Assembly: GCA_021186555.1 (NCBI GenBank) | Contig: JAJKFL010000014.1 | Span: 39,488,053 to 39,552,052 of the forward strand | Source: Reticulitermes speratus | Lineage: Eukaryota; Arthropoda; Insecta; Blattodea; Rhinotermitidae | DNA length: 64,000 nt | Reading direction: 5' to 3' | Shown here: in pieces, positions 10,200 through 21,600 of the stretch | Layout of the letters: each line of letters opens with the position of its first letter | How positions within the stretch are numbered: position 1 is the stretch's first letter | Program-made: the position numbers and the translations under genes | The notes under the pieces: model-generated | What the model saw: only the letters and a program-made list of their open reading frames with translations | What the model was told of the DNA's origin: nothing | Database searches by the model: none

Positions 10200-11165
10200 A
10201 TGTAGATTAATAGAAAGTGCGCGCGGGGTAGCAATCAGTAGGCGTGATGACAGGTAATAAGGTAGAGCCAGGGTGAGAGAGGGGTGGATAGAGACAACAT
10301 AAAGGAGCTAGGGGTACCGAGAATGCAATCAGCTGAGACAGTTGGAAAAACATACAGGGAATAGAGTAACAGTAAGAGAAAAATATAAAGATAAAGCCCG
10401 ATAAATAAAATACAAATAAACCAACAGTAAACATTAAAAATAAAAATAAATAAATTAGAAGAAGAAAAAATCAAAACAGCGTGAGGGGGGGGGGGGGGGG
10501 GGAAGAGAGACACGAAAAGTGGCTAGTGGGGTACCTGGATGAGAACCGGTCTGAGGGTGGCCAGTCACTGCCGGTGAAGCAGGGTGAGAATAACAATAAC
10601 AGGGAAGGGAATTATAAATAACTAATGAAATAAATAAAAATAATAAAAGTAGAAATAGAACAATTGAGGAATAAAAATAAAATATAAGAATAATAATCGT
10701 AAAAGAAAAGAAATAGTATTTAAAAATAAACATAAAACAAGAATAAAAAATAATTAAAAATGGAAAAAAAATAAAAAAGTAAAAATAAAATAAAAATCAA
10801 CCGAAACTAAAAGTATAAAAAATAATAAATCAAAATAAACAAACAAAAAAGAATACCAAAAAATAATAATAATAAATAATAAAAGTATAAAAAAGTAAAG
10901 AAAAATTAAAAATACACAATATATAAAAAATGTATAAAAATAAATAAATCGATAAAATAACAAAGGCGAATACAAAAAGTGGGAACAAAAAGGAAAAGGA
11001 ACCAGACAGCAGATGGAAGAAGAGAAGGGGGGTGGGGAAGAGCAGCTGCAGCTGGAGGGAAGAAGGAGAATGATAGAAACAGACACAGCTAAAGGAAAGG
11101 CAGCACTGGGAAATAGGAGAACATGGAGGTTGAAGAGGGAGAATGTGGTCTTCACAAGAACCGTG
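10200..11165. repeat. A-rich low-complexity region with G runs
   Basis: Almost entirely A and T-poor purine on the + strand: runs of AAAAATAAATA words, bounded by G-runs near 10484-10502 and 11180-11202. Open frames of up to 133 codons on the - strand here are Phe/Leu/Ser-rich by composition and are not genes. Confidence 0.8.
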
Positions 11166-11179
11166 GGCTAGTCACTACT

Positions 11180-11660
11180 AATGGGGGGGGGGGGGGGGGG
11201 GTGTCGTATAGTCTCTCTAAGGAGACGAAAGAGAGGTTTCCATGACCCGCTTAGAGTCGGGCCATCCTCCGTGTTCATATTGTTTGGGTGGAGCTCCAAC
11301 TCGATCACCTCCCTGATGAGTCGGTCCATGTAGCTGGATTTGGTAGAGAGGATTTGGGTGTCTTGGAACCTAATGAGGTGATCATGGTTGAGCCTGTGTT
11401 CTGCCACCGCCAATTTATCAGCATGTCCAAGCCATATGTGCCGATTATACACTTTAATCTTGGTCTCGATGGACCGACCAGTCTGTCCGATGTACACCGG
11501 CCTCACTGTACACGCCTGGAGTCCTGAGCTCCAGATCATCCTTCACAGGACGGAGGAAGCTGGAGATCTTCCTCGGCAGCAAGCCCACACTGTTAATGTT
11601 GTGCTTTGCCAGCATTCTGCTGAGGCGGCCGTTTGTAGTCTGGACATGTGGCACAAGGGC
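11180..11660 (-). pseudogene. Penelope-like GIY-YIG endonuclease fragment
   Basis: Translation of the - strand gives a linker ([20 protein letters not shown]), then after a frameshift [12 protein letters not shown], matching the GIY-YIG core GVY...YIGQT...R of the intact copies at 54-58 kb. It continues to ELHPNN, the usual C-terminal block. The frameshift between GVY and YIG breaks the gene. It belongs to a different family from the 54-58-kb copies, as the residues differ widely. Confidence 0.8.
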
Positions 11661-11993
11661 GACTGAAGTGGGCTTAACTTTAGGCTTTTAGGCAAACAAT
11701 TACCACACAATGCTGTGTGATATCCCAGAAGAGCGCAGATCTCATTAACATCGTGTCGGAAGCCTGAAATCAAGGTTGTGTCTCACTGATTACATGAGGT
11801 ACACCCCAGTTCTTTGTGTCATGATGGTTGTTGTTCAGCTACTCATTTCCATTTTATTTGTGATATCCTTTCCATGCCACATCTAATTTTTCTCTTAATT
11901 ATTGTTATGAATTATATTGAACTATTCTGTAACAGCAGTCATGTGCTGATCCACTGATCATAGTGTATGTAGTGTAACCATTGTGTCCGACAG

Positions 11994-12146
11994 AGCGTAT
12001 GGAGCGGGAATCATGCCTTCCACTGACAAGCTGCAACAATATCACCCAATGCCACACAGATGCGGACTGCAAGGGCAACAGTAGATGTTGCTTTAGTGAC
12101 CAGTGTGGAAATGTGTGCATGATGGAAAAGGACAGGCCACCCTCCT
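11994..12146 (+). CDS. Exon 8: WAP domain 3
   Basis: Acceptor TCCGACAG and donor GTGAGT at 12147, both phase 1. One WAP domain with eight cysteines (ESCLPL...CNNITQC...C...NSRCC...CGNVC). It follows lustrin 2 and precedes TG1 3, keeping the LUS-WAP-TG1-ANT order. Confidence 0.9.
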
Positions 12147-12444
12147 GTGAGTACAATATTGGTCAGATTAAAGTGTAATTCTGCTGGTTGCTTGTTCACT
12201 GTTGTTCTGTTGCTACTGTCTGTCTGTGATTTGCTCCAAAGCTGTAAAGCATTACTTTTAGAAATGCCATCACCTGGAAATGTGGTTTCTATTATCGGTT
12301 TGGATGAGTCTTAATACAGTCCAGTTCTCTTATAGAGGGGTGGGGGGCCTGAAGTAAATTTAACATCTTTCCAGATCTGCTGTCACAGAACATTACATTG
12401 CAATTAAAGGGACAACATCTTATTATGAATAAACACAACGAGTA

Positions 12445-12582
12445 ATGCCTAGATTGAGACACTTGGAAGATGTTGAAGAGTATATACAGGAGTTGAACGT
12501 CAAAAAATGGCAACAGAAGGCACTGGACAGACAGGAATGGGCGTCTGTGATTAAGGTGGCCAATGCTCTCACAGATGCATAG
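12445..12582 (+). pseudogene. C-terminal fragment of a LINE ORF2
   Basis: An in-frame 45-codon stretch starting ATG 12445 and ending TAG 12582 contains HLEDVEEYI, VKKWQQKALDRQEW and VIKVANAL, the type of sequence found at the C-terminus of insect LINE ORF2 proteins. It abuts, tail to tail, the - strand LINE that begins at 12601. It lies in the intron after exon 8 and is not part of the gene. Confidence 0.55.
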
Positions 12583-12600
12583 TGCCAAGGAGTAATTCAT

Positions 12601-14815
12601 TCATTCTGTATTCTGTCTTATGACAGGTCCGTAGTCTCTTCCAAAGCGAGTTCTCCACAGGATGCGATCTGGTGCTTCCTCTTTCAATATCCAGTATCTT
12701 CTCTTTTCCTTAAGGTCATCCAGTAGCTGCTTACGTCTTCTACCTCGTCTTCCCATCATTTCTATCCTTCCTTCTAACTTTCCTTCAATCACGTGTTTTA
12801 GAAGGCAGTTTCTACGCATTCCAGTTAGCCCTTTGTCTTTTTATTGTATGTAGGATATTCCTGTCCTCAATGACTCTGTGTAATACTTCTTCATTTCTCA
12901 CACAATTGGTCCAACTGATCTTCTCTATTCTTCTCCAGCACCACATTTTAAAAAACTTTTCAGGTATTTCTGATCTACTTTCTGAAGTGTCCAAGTTTCA
13001 GCACCATACATAGCTGTGCTCCAAGTGTAGCACTTTACTAGTTTCTTCCTTAAATTTATGTCCAGTTTGCTGGTGAAAGGAGTCGTCTTGTTTAATGCTG
13101 CTTTTGCCATGGCAATTCTGGATTTAATTTCACGTGTACACCTTGCATCTTTTGTTATCATGCTACCCAAATAATTGAAATATTTCACATTCTCCAATAA
13201 TTTTTATTGGGTATGGTTGCCTTGAGATTCTCATTACCTTAGTTTTTTCCACATTCATTTCCATTCCATAGCGTCTTCCAGTTTCAATTAGTCTATCAAC
13301 CATGCCCTGTAGCACCATTTCTTCCCTAGCCAGTAGCACAAGGTCATCTGCATATTTCACAGTAATAATTACTTGTCCTCCTATTTTGAAGTCTCCAAAC
13401 CCTTCAAGAGCTTCCTTGGTAAGGTACTCGCTGTATAAGTTGAACAGAATCGGTGACAAGCAGCAACCTTGTCTAACTCCTCTTCCAATCTTCACACTTC
13501 TCGTCTCCCCTTGGTCCAGTCATACTTTAACACTCTGTTCCATGTACAATTTGCTGATCAATGTTCTTTTGCGCCAGTATATCCCAGTTCCCTTTACGAT
13601 CTGCATTAATTTGGTCCAGTTGACATGGTCAAATACCTTCTGCCAGTCTATGAAGCAAGCACACAATTCCTCATCTATGTCCAAGGTTTGTTCTGATATT
13701 ATTCTCAGCATCCCAATTGCATCCCTAGTTCCTTTTCCTCTTCTAAATCCAAACTGATCTTCTCCAAGCACATCCTCAGTCTTCCTTACAATCCTTCTTC
13801 TAAGTATCCTCGTTACTATCTTTGCTGTATATGTGATGATGCTGATTGTGCGATGGTCGCTGCATTTTGTAGTGTTGGGCTTCTTCTTTAAGCAATCATT
13901 GTAACTTCAATTATATCTCTGGGCCACTCCACAGTTATATATATGCTGTTGATCAGCTGTGTCATTAGTCAGACCATCTTCTCCCAACAATTTGAGTACA
14001 TCCCCAGGTACATTATCATCTCCTGTAGCCTTATTATCCCTCATCTCCTTGATACCTTTTTCCACTTCACTTTGCAAAATATAAGGGCCTTTCTCGTCTT
14101 CATCTACTTCAGCTTGAGGTTCGACTTGTAGGTGTTCTGGTTGATTAGCTTGATCATAGAGCTCTGTGATATAATTCTCCCTAATTTGCGGTACTTGTCT
14201 CTATTCTATTATTATATTGCCTTGAGAGTCTTTGATGCCAATGTTTTGAATCACATGGTTTTCTTTCCAACCTAGTTCCTTTGTATTCATGTATATTAAA
14301 TCATAACTTCCTGTTCTTTGAAGTCCTATGATCTCGTCGCATATGCTCTCCAGATATTCCTTCTTGGAGTTGTCCGTGGCTCTTTTCTATTCGTTCCTCA
14401 GTCTTCTGTAGTTCTTCCTTCCTACTTTGTTGTTGAAATTCTTCCATTTCCTTCATTCATCCATTTTAATGATCATCTCCTGTGTAATCCATGGCTTTCT
14501 TGCTCTCCTCTCAACTTTTCCAACTAAATCACTCATAGTAACTATGATATTGTTCCACTGCAATTCCACTTTCCCAATTGATTGCACCAAGTTTTTCTTC
14601 TAGACTATCGTGTACTTCCTGTCGTTGAGCATATAACTTCTCCAAATCTCATCTTGGTTTTCGCTTTTTGAACCTTATAATTTTCTTCAATCTGGTGCAG
14701 ATCTTTGCAACCAGTAAATTGTGGTCAGAGTCAATATCTGCTCTAGGCAGTGTCTGCACATCCTTCAAACAGTTCCTGAATTGCTGTTTTACCTCGCTGT
14801 AACTCTTTCCGTGTG
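12601..14815 (-). mobile_element. 5'-truncated, broken non-LTR retrotransposon (LINE)
   Basis: Read on -: the end of an APE-type endonuclease (ADIDSDHNLLVAK, around 14700-14760), then RT blocks in several frames: EDQFGFRRGKGTRDA (13770), CFIDWQKVFDHVNW, RQGCCLSPILFNLYSEY (13480), and the catalytic YADDLVLL (around 13350). It then has YLGSMI (13170) and a C-terminal tail rich in Arg with ILWRTRFGRDYGP ending at 12601. Several frameshifts make it dead. It lies antisense in the host intron. Family (jockey- or RTE-like) not decided. Confidence 0.85.
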
Positions 14816-14819
14816 GTGT

Positions 14820-15290
14820 CCTCTAGAAACACCCCCCACCCCCACAGAGATCCGAATGGGGGAATAGTTTACCTGGATTGTTTTGTCTCCTGAGGAAGCA
14901 TCTCGCATTTGTCTCTGTTTCTGGAAGGGACCATCCAGTAAAAGTAATAATGTGGTAGTTTTTCCATTTGCTTTCCACATCACAGTACAGCAGCTGTTCA
15001 GATCACTCTGGTCACACCTGTTGCTACACGATCATGAACCATCTCAAGCATCATTTGCTCTGTGCTTGAAGTCGCTGCTTCTGGCATCAGGGGAGTTTTT
15101 ATTGGATTTCCCATCTCCTAGGCATCTCTGTTCGTCTGGTTCCTACCCTCTTGATCTGTCCGGCTTGGGAGACCCTACTGGTCGCAATGCTACCGCCAGC
15201 TTAGCTCTCAGGGTCACTGGAACTCACAATCCCCTCTACCTCTGCAAGGTGGGGATACCAATAAAGGGGCAAGGAGTAAGTAAGTAATAA
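14820..15290 (+). mobile_element. Possible LINE 3' region relic
   Basis: The stretch about 15140-15260 encodes LSGLGDPTGRNATASLALRV, a translation I associate with 3' parts of insect LINEs, on the + strand. No RT is present. The boundary with the preceding - strand LINE is at about 14820, near a C-rich run. This is recognition by resemblance only. Confidence 0.35.
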
Positions 15291-15324
15291 ATGCAAGATT
15301 ACAGACTTCGGTGTGAAATTTCAG

Positions 15325-15508
15325 TGTGTGAATACCTACGTGACTTCTCTGAAAAAATGGAGGGAACACATGAGGGAATGCGCCTGGCTTTGCCCCCACC
15401 AAATTGTCACCCCAGTGGGTCTTTTGAAGCAACACAGTGTGCAGAGAAAAATGGTGACCAGCAGTGTTGGTGTGTGGATTCGTTTGGATCTGAGATACCA
15501 GGCACAAG
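15325..15508 (+). CDS. Exon 9: TG1 domain 3, main part
   Basis: Acceptor ATTTCAG before 15325, phase 1 (an acceptor before 15305 would be phase 2 and does not fit exon 8). It encodes the opening Cys-Glu-Tyr and QQCWCVDSFGSEIPGT of a TG1 domain. Donor GTAAGA at 15509 is phase 2, unlike most introns of the gene; the closing Cys of the domain is on exon 10, whose acceptor is also phase 2. Confidence 0.88.
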
Positions 15509-15984
15509 GTAAGAATTTTGCATGTGCATGCTTAGCTTTGATTCCACTGTTTCAGAACGAGTGAAGCAAGTTCAATTTTGAAGCAGTATTTTCTTTAGAT
15601 TGGTGCTTTGGTATTGTTTCTGTTACACTTGTAGTAGTTATTTTCTGAACTAATACACTAGAAAGCTGTGTCTTAAACATAAAGGAAACTAAATGTTTCC
15701 ACTACACATTCAGAGTGTCCACAGTACGATCAGCTGTCAGATATATGCACACATTTCCTGCTTGCCTCTGCCAAAAATAAAATCAGGGACATTGAAGAAT
15801 AACAACCTGTTAATCTGTAGGACCATCGTTTTAACGAAGCACAGTACATTCTAGGAAAGGTGCACAATGTACAATGTGGAGTTCATGAGAATCTCTCTAT
15901 TAGGAGTCGATATACTTGTGAAGATGTACTTCTGTCTTAATGCAAACTGCCCTTATTATTGTCCTTAAATATTGACAGGTGTCA

Positions 15985-17180
15985 TCCAAACGTACAGCGC
16001 TTGTATGGCAACCGACGAAAAAGCGAGGTATAACATTTCAGGAAAATCATCGTAATGAAATCTGAAATACAGCCAAAAAGGTATTTGGCCTCCAAATAAA
16101 GTTCTTTTCATTATTGACCACTTCCAATCAAACATGCACTGCTTGTAGCGCATGCGCGGACAGTACGAGGTGTAGTGTTTCAGTTACATCATTACAATGG
16201 ATAGCGAGATACAAACGAAAAACTACTATGGCCTCCAACTAAAGTGCCCATCATTATTGACCGATTTCAACCAAACTCGCTCTGTATGTAGCACATTCCT
16301 GGGCATTGCGAGGTGTTATGTTTCAGTTACATCACTGAAATGGAAGTGGAGATACAGGCGAAAAACTACTGTGGCCTCCAAGTTAAGTGCTTTCATTATT
16401 GACCTATTTCAACCAAACTTGCTCGGTATGTAGCACATGCCTGTGCATTTCGAGGTATGATGTTTCAGTTACATCACTGCAATGGAAGTCGAGATACAGG
16501 CGAAAAACTACTGTGGCCTCCAAGTAAAGTGCCCTTCATTATTGACCGATTTCAACCAAACTTGCTCGGTATGTAGCACATGCCTGTGCATTTCGAAGTA
16601 TGATGTTTCAGTTACATCACTGCAATGGAAGTCGAGATACATGCGAAAAACTACTGTGGCCTCCAAGTTAAGTGCCCTTCATTATTGACCGATTTCAACA
16701 AAACTCGCTCGGTATGTCGCACATGCCTGTGCATTTCGAGGTATGATGTTTCAGTTACATCACTGCAATGGAAGTCGAGATACAGGCGAAAAACTACTGT
16801 GGCCTCCAAGTTATGTGCCCTTCATTATTGACCGATTTCAACAACACTCGCTCCATATGTAGCGCACACTTGTGCATTGCGAGGTATGATGTTTCAGTTA
16901 CATCCCTCCAATGGACGGCGACATACAGACGTAAAAGTGATTTAGTCTCCCAATAATGTGCCCTTCATTATTGACCAATTTCAACCATCTACGCATTGTT
17001 TGTATCAAATGCGCAGGCAGTGTGATGTGTGAAGTCTGAGTTTCATCACTCCAATGCAAGGTGACATACAGAGGAAATACAACTTCGGCTCCAAGTAAAG
17101 TGCCCTTAATTATAGACCGATTTTAATCTCCATGAAATTCCCTCCAATGAATTCCGATATGAAACAGAAAAGTAAGTTTC
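15985..17180 (+). repeat. 143-bp satellite block A
   Basis: Tandem copies with a 143-bp period; equivalent points fall at 16482, 16625 and 16768. Shared words are GATGTTTCAGTTACATCACT, CGAGATACAGGCGAAAAACT and CATTATTGACCGATTTCAAC. The outer copies are more diverged. The same family occurs in opposite orientation at 62560-64000. Short open frames of about 68 codons in it are shadows of the repeat. Confidence 0.92.
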
Positions 17181-17607
17181 TTTTCATGTAATGTTTCTTT
17201 CTTTTTTGACCGATCTCAACAAATCTTACAGTGGTTCTAGCGAATATATTCCGTGTTTTCAATCAAATATCTGGAAGTATCCTTTTTTTAAACCAGTGAT
17301 GTTTGTCTGATTGACTATATCTAGCGATGTATGCAGTTAAATATGAACTGTTAGACATTCTGTTGACATCACCATATGGAGCATCTTATCTTTTGACAAA
17401 TTTGCTTTTGATTAACACTGATTTCCACTTGTTCCACATACAATTGGATAAATGCAATATATTTTTGTACCCTTTCGCCTATGTACTAGCACGAATATTT
17501 GTGTCCTTGTTTCAGCACCTACATTTATATATCCATGTGAAAAAAAATTTTTTGGGCATTGACAGATTGTGACGAATGCTTTTGTAAATTATGGGCCTTC
17601 ACTACAG
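17181..17607 (+). other. Intron 3' part; no feature
   Basis: AT-rich intron sequence between the satellite block and exon 10. Nothing recognised. Confidence 0.5.
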
Positions 17608-17831
17608 GACCATTGGGCCAACAGACTGTGAAGCATTGCGCAAGGACCTGGGGTGTCTGGACCTGACTTGCCGTCTTGGCTGTGACTATGGGTTTGTGCT
17701 GGATTCGTCCACCCGCTGTCCCTTGTGTGAGTGTCGCAACCCATGTGATGACGTAAGATGTCCCAATGGACAGACATGCCAGATGGTGGAGGTGAACTGT
17801 GAGGAAGAGTACTGCCCCCCTGTGCCTGCCT
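17608..17831 (+). CDS. Exon 10: end of TG1 3 + antistasin-like domain(s) 3
   Basis: Acceptor CACTACAG before 17608, phase 2, matching exon 9: the join restores the TG1 end PGTRTIGPTDC. Then follows an antistasin pattern: LTCRLGCDYGFVLD, CPLCEC, VEVNC and YCPPVPAC. Donor GTGAGT at 17832, phase 1, again splits the last Cys codon. Confidence 0.9.
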
Positions 17832-18494
17832 GTGAGTATACAGCATGTTTGTTTATGTAGTGACACTGCATGGATTGTGTCACAAATGAACTGATAGCAA
17901 GTGCTCATGGGTTTCACATAACACTCAAAACAAGGCAGTGAGATACCACAGTCAGTATGCAGTTTGAGATTTGACTGCTAGCAACATTTATTTTCTCACG
18001 TCACTTCATGTCCAACAACACACATTACTTTACCATGTCATATCATATCATGCTCTATCATATGTTGCATATGTATAACCATACTTAAAACCTTTCACTT
18101 GCCTTTGAAGAAAAAGGGCAAAGGTTCTATCTAAGGAACGGAAAGTTTCCTATGTGAAAGGGCAGTTATTTGCAGATCAAGCTGACTGTTTCTACTAGCG
18201 CATTGAGGAGCTACTCTCTGCTTCTTGTGGTTTGGGGTGACCAATATCCATGTCACACTCCCACTAAAGCATAAGGGCAGTTCTTCACACTTCCATTTCA
18301 TCAATCCTGTTGGATGTGTACTGTATTCCCTAGTTCCTACATCACCACCTTCTATAACCTGGTTGCATTGTCATACTATTCACATTTACACTGAAGGTGG
18401 AAACAGTACTTTGCTTAAAAAGCTTGGCATCCTCCTGCCAGACTAAAATATGTCACAACCTACACCACAGTTACAATGTATAATCTCTTTCCAG
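17832..18494 (+). other. Intron where a lustrin exon would be expected; none found
   Basis: Modules 2, 3 and the end of module 4 have a lustrin-type domain after antistasin. Here I looked for CCP, CxxGxPL and phase-1 splice sites and found none. Exon 10 and exon 11 join in phase directly (T + GC gives Cys). Confidence 0.6.
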
Positions 18495-18650
18495 GCCTCC
18501 CCAGGAAATTGGGACAGTGCCCCTATCTCATTCCTGTCAGTGCTGGGTCATGTGATTATGAATGTCTGTCGGATCTGAACTGCAATGGAACAACCAAATG
18601 CTGCTCCAATGGGTGTGGCACCCAGTGTGTGGAACCTGTCATGCTAACAG
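18495..18650 (+). CDS. Exon 11: WAP domain 4, with GC donor
   Basis: Acceptor CTTTCCAG before 18495, phase 1. One WAP domain with eight cysteines ([25 protein letters not shown]). The exon ends CTAACAG at 18650 and the intron begins GCAAGT, so this is a GC-AG intron; the rest of the site matches the consensus closely, as is usual for GC donors. The end of this exon plus the donor is the seed of the 42-bp array downstream. Phase 1 is kept to exon 12. Confidence 0.87.
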
Positions 18651-21600
18651 GCAAGTCACTGTACCAGTGTGTGGAACCTGTCATGCTAACAGGCAAGTCA
18701 CTGTACCAGTATATTGGAACCTGTCATGCTAACAGGCAAGTCACTGTACCAGTGTGTGGAACCTATCATGCTAACAGGCAAGTCAATGTACCAGTGTGTG
18801 GAACCTGTCATGCTAACAGGCAAATCAGTGTACCAGTGTGTGGAACTTATCATGCTAACAGGCAAGTCACTGTAACAGTGTGTGGAACCTATCATGCTAA
18901 AAGGCAAGTCACTGTACCAGTGTGTGGAACCTATCATGCTAACAGGCAAGTCACTGTACCAGTGTGTGGAACCTATCATGCTAAAAGGCAAGTCACTGTA
19001 CCAGTGTGTGGAACCTATCATGCTAACAGGCAAGTCACTGTACCAGTGTGTGGAACCTATCATGCTAACAGGCAAGTCACTGTACCAGTGTATGGAACCT
19101 ATCATGCTAAAAGGCAAGTCACTGTACCAGTGTGTGGAACCTATCATGCTAACAGGCAAGTCACTGTACCAGTGTGTGGAACCTATCATGCTAGCAGGCA
19201 AGTACTGTACCCAGTGTGTGGAACTTGACATGCTAACAGGCAAGTACTGTACCCAGTGTGTGGAACTAGTCATGCTAACAGGCAAGTACTGTACCAGTGT
19301 GTGGAACCTATCATGCTAACAGGCAAGTACTGTACCCAATGTGTGGAACTTGTCATGCTAACAGGCAAGTACAGTATCCAGTGTGTGGAACTTGTCATGC
19401 TAAAAGGCAAGTACTGTACCAGTGTGTGGAATTTGTCATGCTAACAGGCAAGTACTGTACCAGTGTGTGGAACTTGTCATGCTAACAGGCAAGTACTGTA
19501 GTACCCAGTGTGTGGAACTTGTCATGCTAACAGGCAAGTACTGTAGTACCCAGTGTGTGGAACTTGTCATGCTAACAGGCATGTACTGTACCAGTGTGTG
19601 GAATTTGTCATGCTAACAGGCAAGTACTGTACCCAGTGTGTGGAACTTGTCATGCTAAAAGGCAAGTACTGTACCCAATGTGTGGAACTTGTCATGCTAA
19701 AAGGCAAGTACTGTACCCAATGTGTCAAACATGTCATGCTAACAGGCAAGTACTGTACCCAGTGTGTGGAACTTGTCATTCTAACAGGCAAGTACTGTAC
19801 CCATTGTGTGGAACTTGTCATGCTAACAGGCAAGTACTGTACCAGTGTGTGGAATTTGTCATGCTAACAGGCAAGTACTGTACCAGTGTGTGGAACTTGT
19901 CATGCTAACAGGCAAGTACTGTACCCAGTGTGTGGAACCCTTCTTGCTAGCAGTCAATAACTGAGACCAGTGTGTGTAACCTGTCATGCTAACAGGTAAA
20001 TAATGTTAACAGTAGTGTCGGAACTGCCATAACAGATATGTAATGGTATGCAGAGCATGGAACATGCCATGTTCACACATAATGATGCTCAATTTGCAAA
20101 ACTATTATGCTAACAGGTACATAATGGTACATGGACTGTGGAATGTGTCATATTCGCACAGGTTGTTAAACCCCCTGTGTGGATTATGTCATACTAGCAC
20201 ATGTAGTGATACTTAGTCTGTGAGTCTGTCATGCTAATATTTAAGTAATGATACACAGTGTGTGTGAAACCTGTGATGCAGACAGATATATACTTGGATT
20301 TATTGTGTGGTACCTGGCATGCCAAGAGTTTTATAATGTCGCTAGTGTGTGGAACCAAGCCATGCTGATAGGTAAGTAATGGTACGTAGTGTCTGGAACC
20401 TGTTCTTCTAATACACAGGTAATGTTAGTGAGTGTGTGCAACCTGTCGTGCTAACAGGCAAGTCACTGTACCAGTGTGTGCAACCTGTCGTGCTAACAGG
20501 CAAGTCACTGTACCAGTGTGTGCAACCTATCATGCTAACAGGCAAGTCACTGTACCAGAGTGTGCAACCTGTCGTGCTAACAGGCAAGTGTCTGTACCAG
20601 TTTGTGCAACCTGTTGTGCTAACAGGCAAGTCACTGTACCAGTGTGTGGAACCTGTCATGCTAACGGGCAAGTCACTGTACCAGTGTTTGGAACCTATCA
20701 TGCTAACAGGCAAGTCAGTGTACCAGTGTGTGGAACCTGTCATGTTAACAGGCAAGTCACTGTACCAGTGTGTGGAACCTATCATGCTAACAGGCAAGTC
20801 ACTGTACCAGTGTGTGGAACCAAGCCATGCTGATAGGTAAGTAATGGTACGTAGTGTCTGGAACCTGTTCTTCTAATACACAGGTGATGTTAGTGAGTGT
20901 GTGCAACCTGTCATGCTAACAGGCTAGTCACTGTACCAGTGTGTGCAACCTGTCGTGCTAACAGGCAAGTCACTGTACCAGTTTGTGCAACCTGTTGTGC
21001 TAACAGGCAAGTCACTGTACCTGTGTGTGGAACCTATCATCCTAACAGACAGGTTACTATACCAGTGTGTGGAAACTATCATGCTAAGTGGCAAGTCAAT
21101 GTACCAGTGTGTGGAACCTGTCATGTTAACAGGCAAGTCACTGTAACAGTGTGTGGAACCTATCATGCTAACAGGCAAGTCACTGTACCAGTGTGTGCAA
21201 CCTGTTGTGCTAACAGGCAAGTCACTGTACCAGTGTGTGGAACCTGTCATGCTAAGGAGCAAGTCACTGTACCAGTGTGTGGACCCTATCATGCTAACAG
21301 GCAAGTCACTGTACCAGTGTATGGAACCTATCATGCTAACAGGCAAGTCACTGTACCAGTGTGTGGAACCTATCATGCTAACAGGCATGTCACTGTACCA
21401 GTGTGTGGAACCTATCATGCTAACAGGCAAGTACTGTACCCAGTGTGTGGAACTTGTCATGCTAACAGGCAAGAACTGTACCCAATGTGTGGAACTTGTC
21501 GTGTTAACAGGCAAGTAGTGTACCAGTGTCTGGAACTTGTCATGCTAACAGGCAAGTACTGTACCAAATGTGTGGAACTTGTCATGCTAACAGGCAAGTA

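Larger units (their letters stand above)
10040..11775 (-). mobile_element. Penelope-like element, family 2, internally deleted (relic)
   Basis: Read on the - strand: a terminal block at 11775-11690, the end of an RT and a GIY-YIG endonuclease (11660-11180), a long T-rich low-complexity stretch (11160-10200, A-rich on +), then the same terminal block again with the hammerhead-like GGGAC/GUCCC GAAAC motif (10129-10160). Identical orientation of motif and coding part supports one element lying in the intron antisense to the host gene. Most of the RT is missing. Confidence 0.65.

Noticed and set aside
10207-11155. Several Phe/Leu-rich frames on the - strand that look like membrane proteins
   Set aside because: The region is A-rich low-complexity DNA; hydrophobicity follows from T-rich codons on the other strand.
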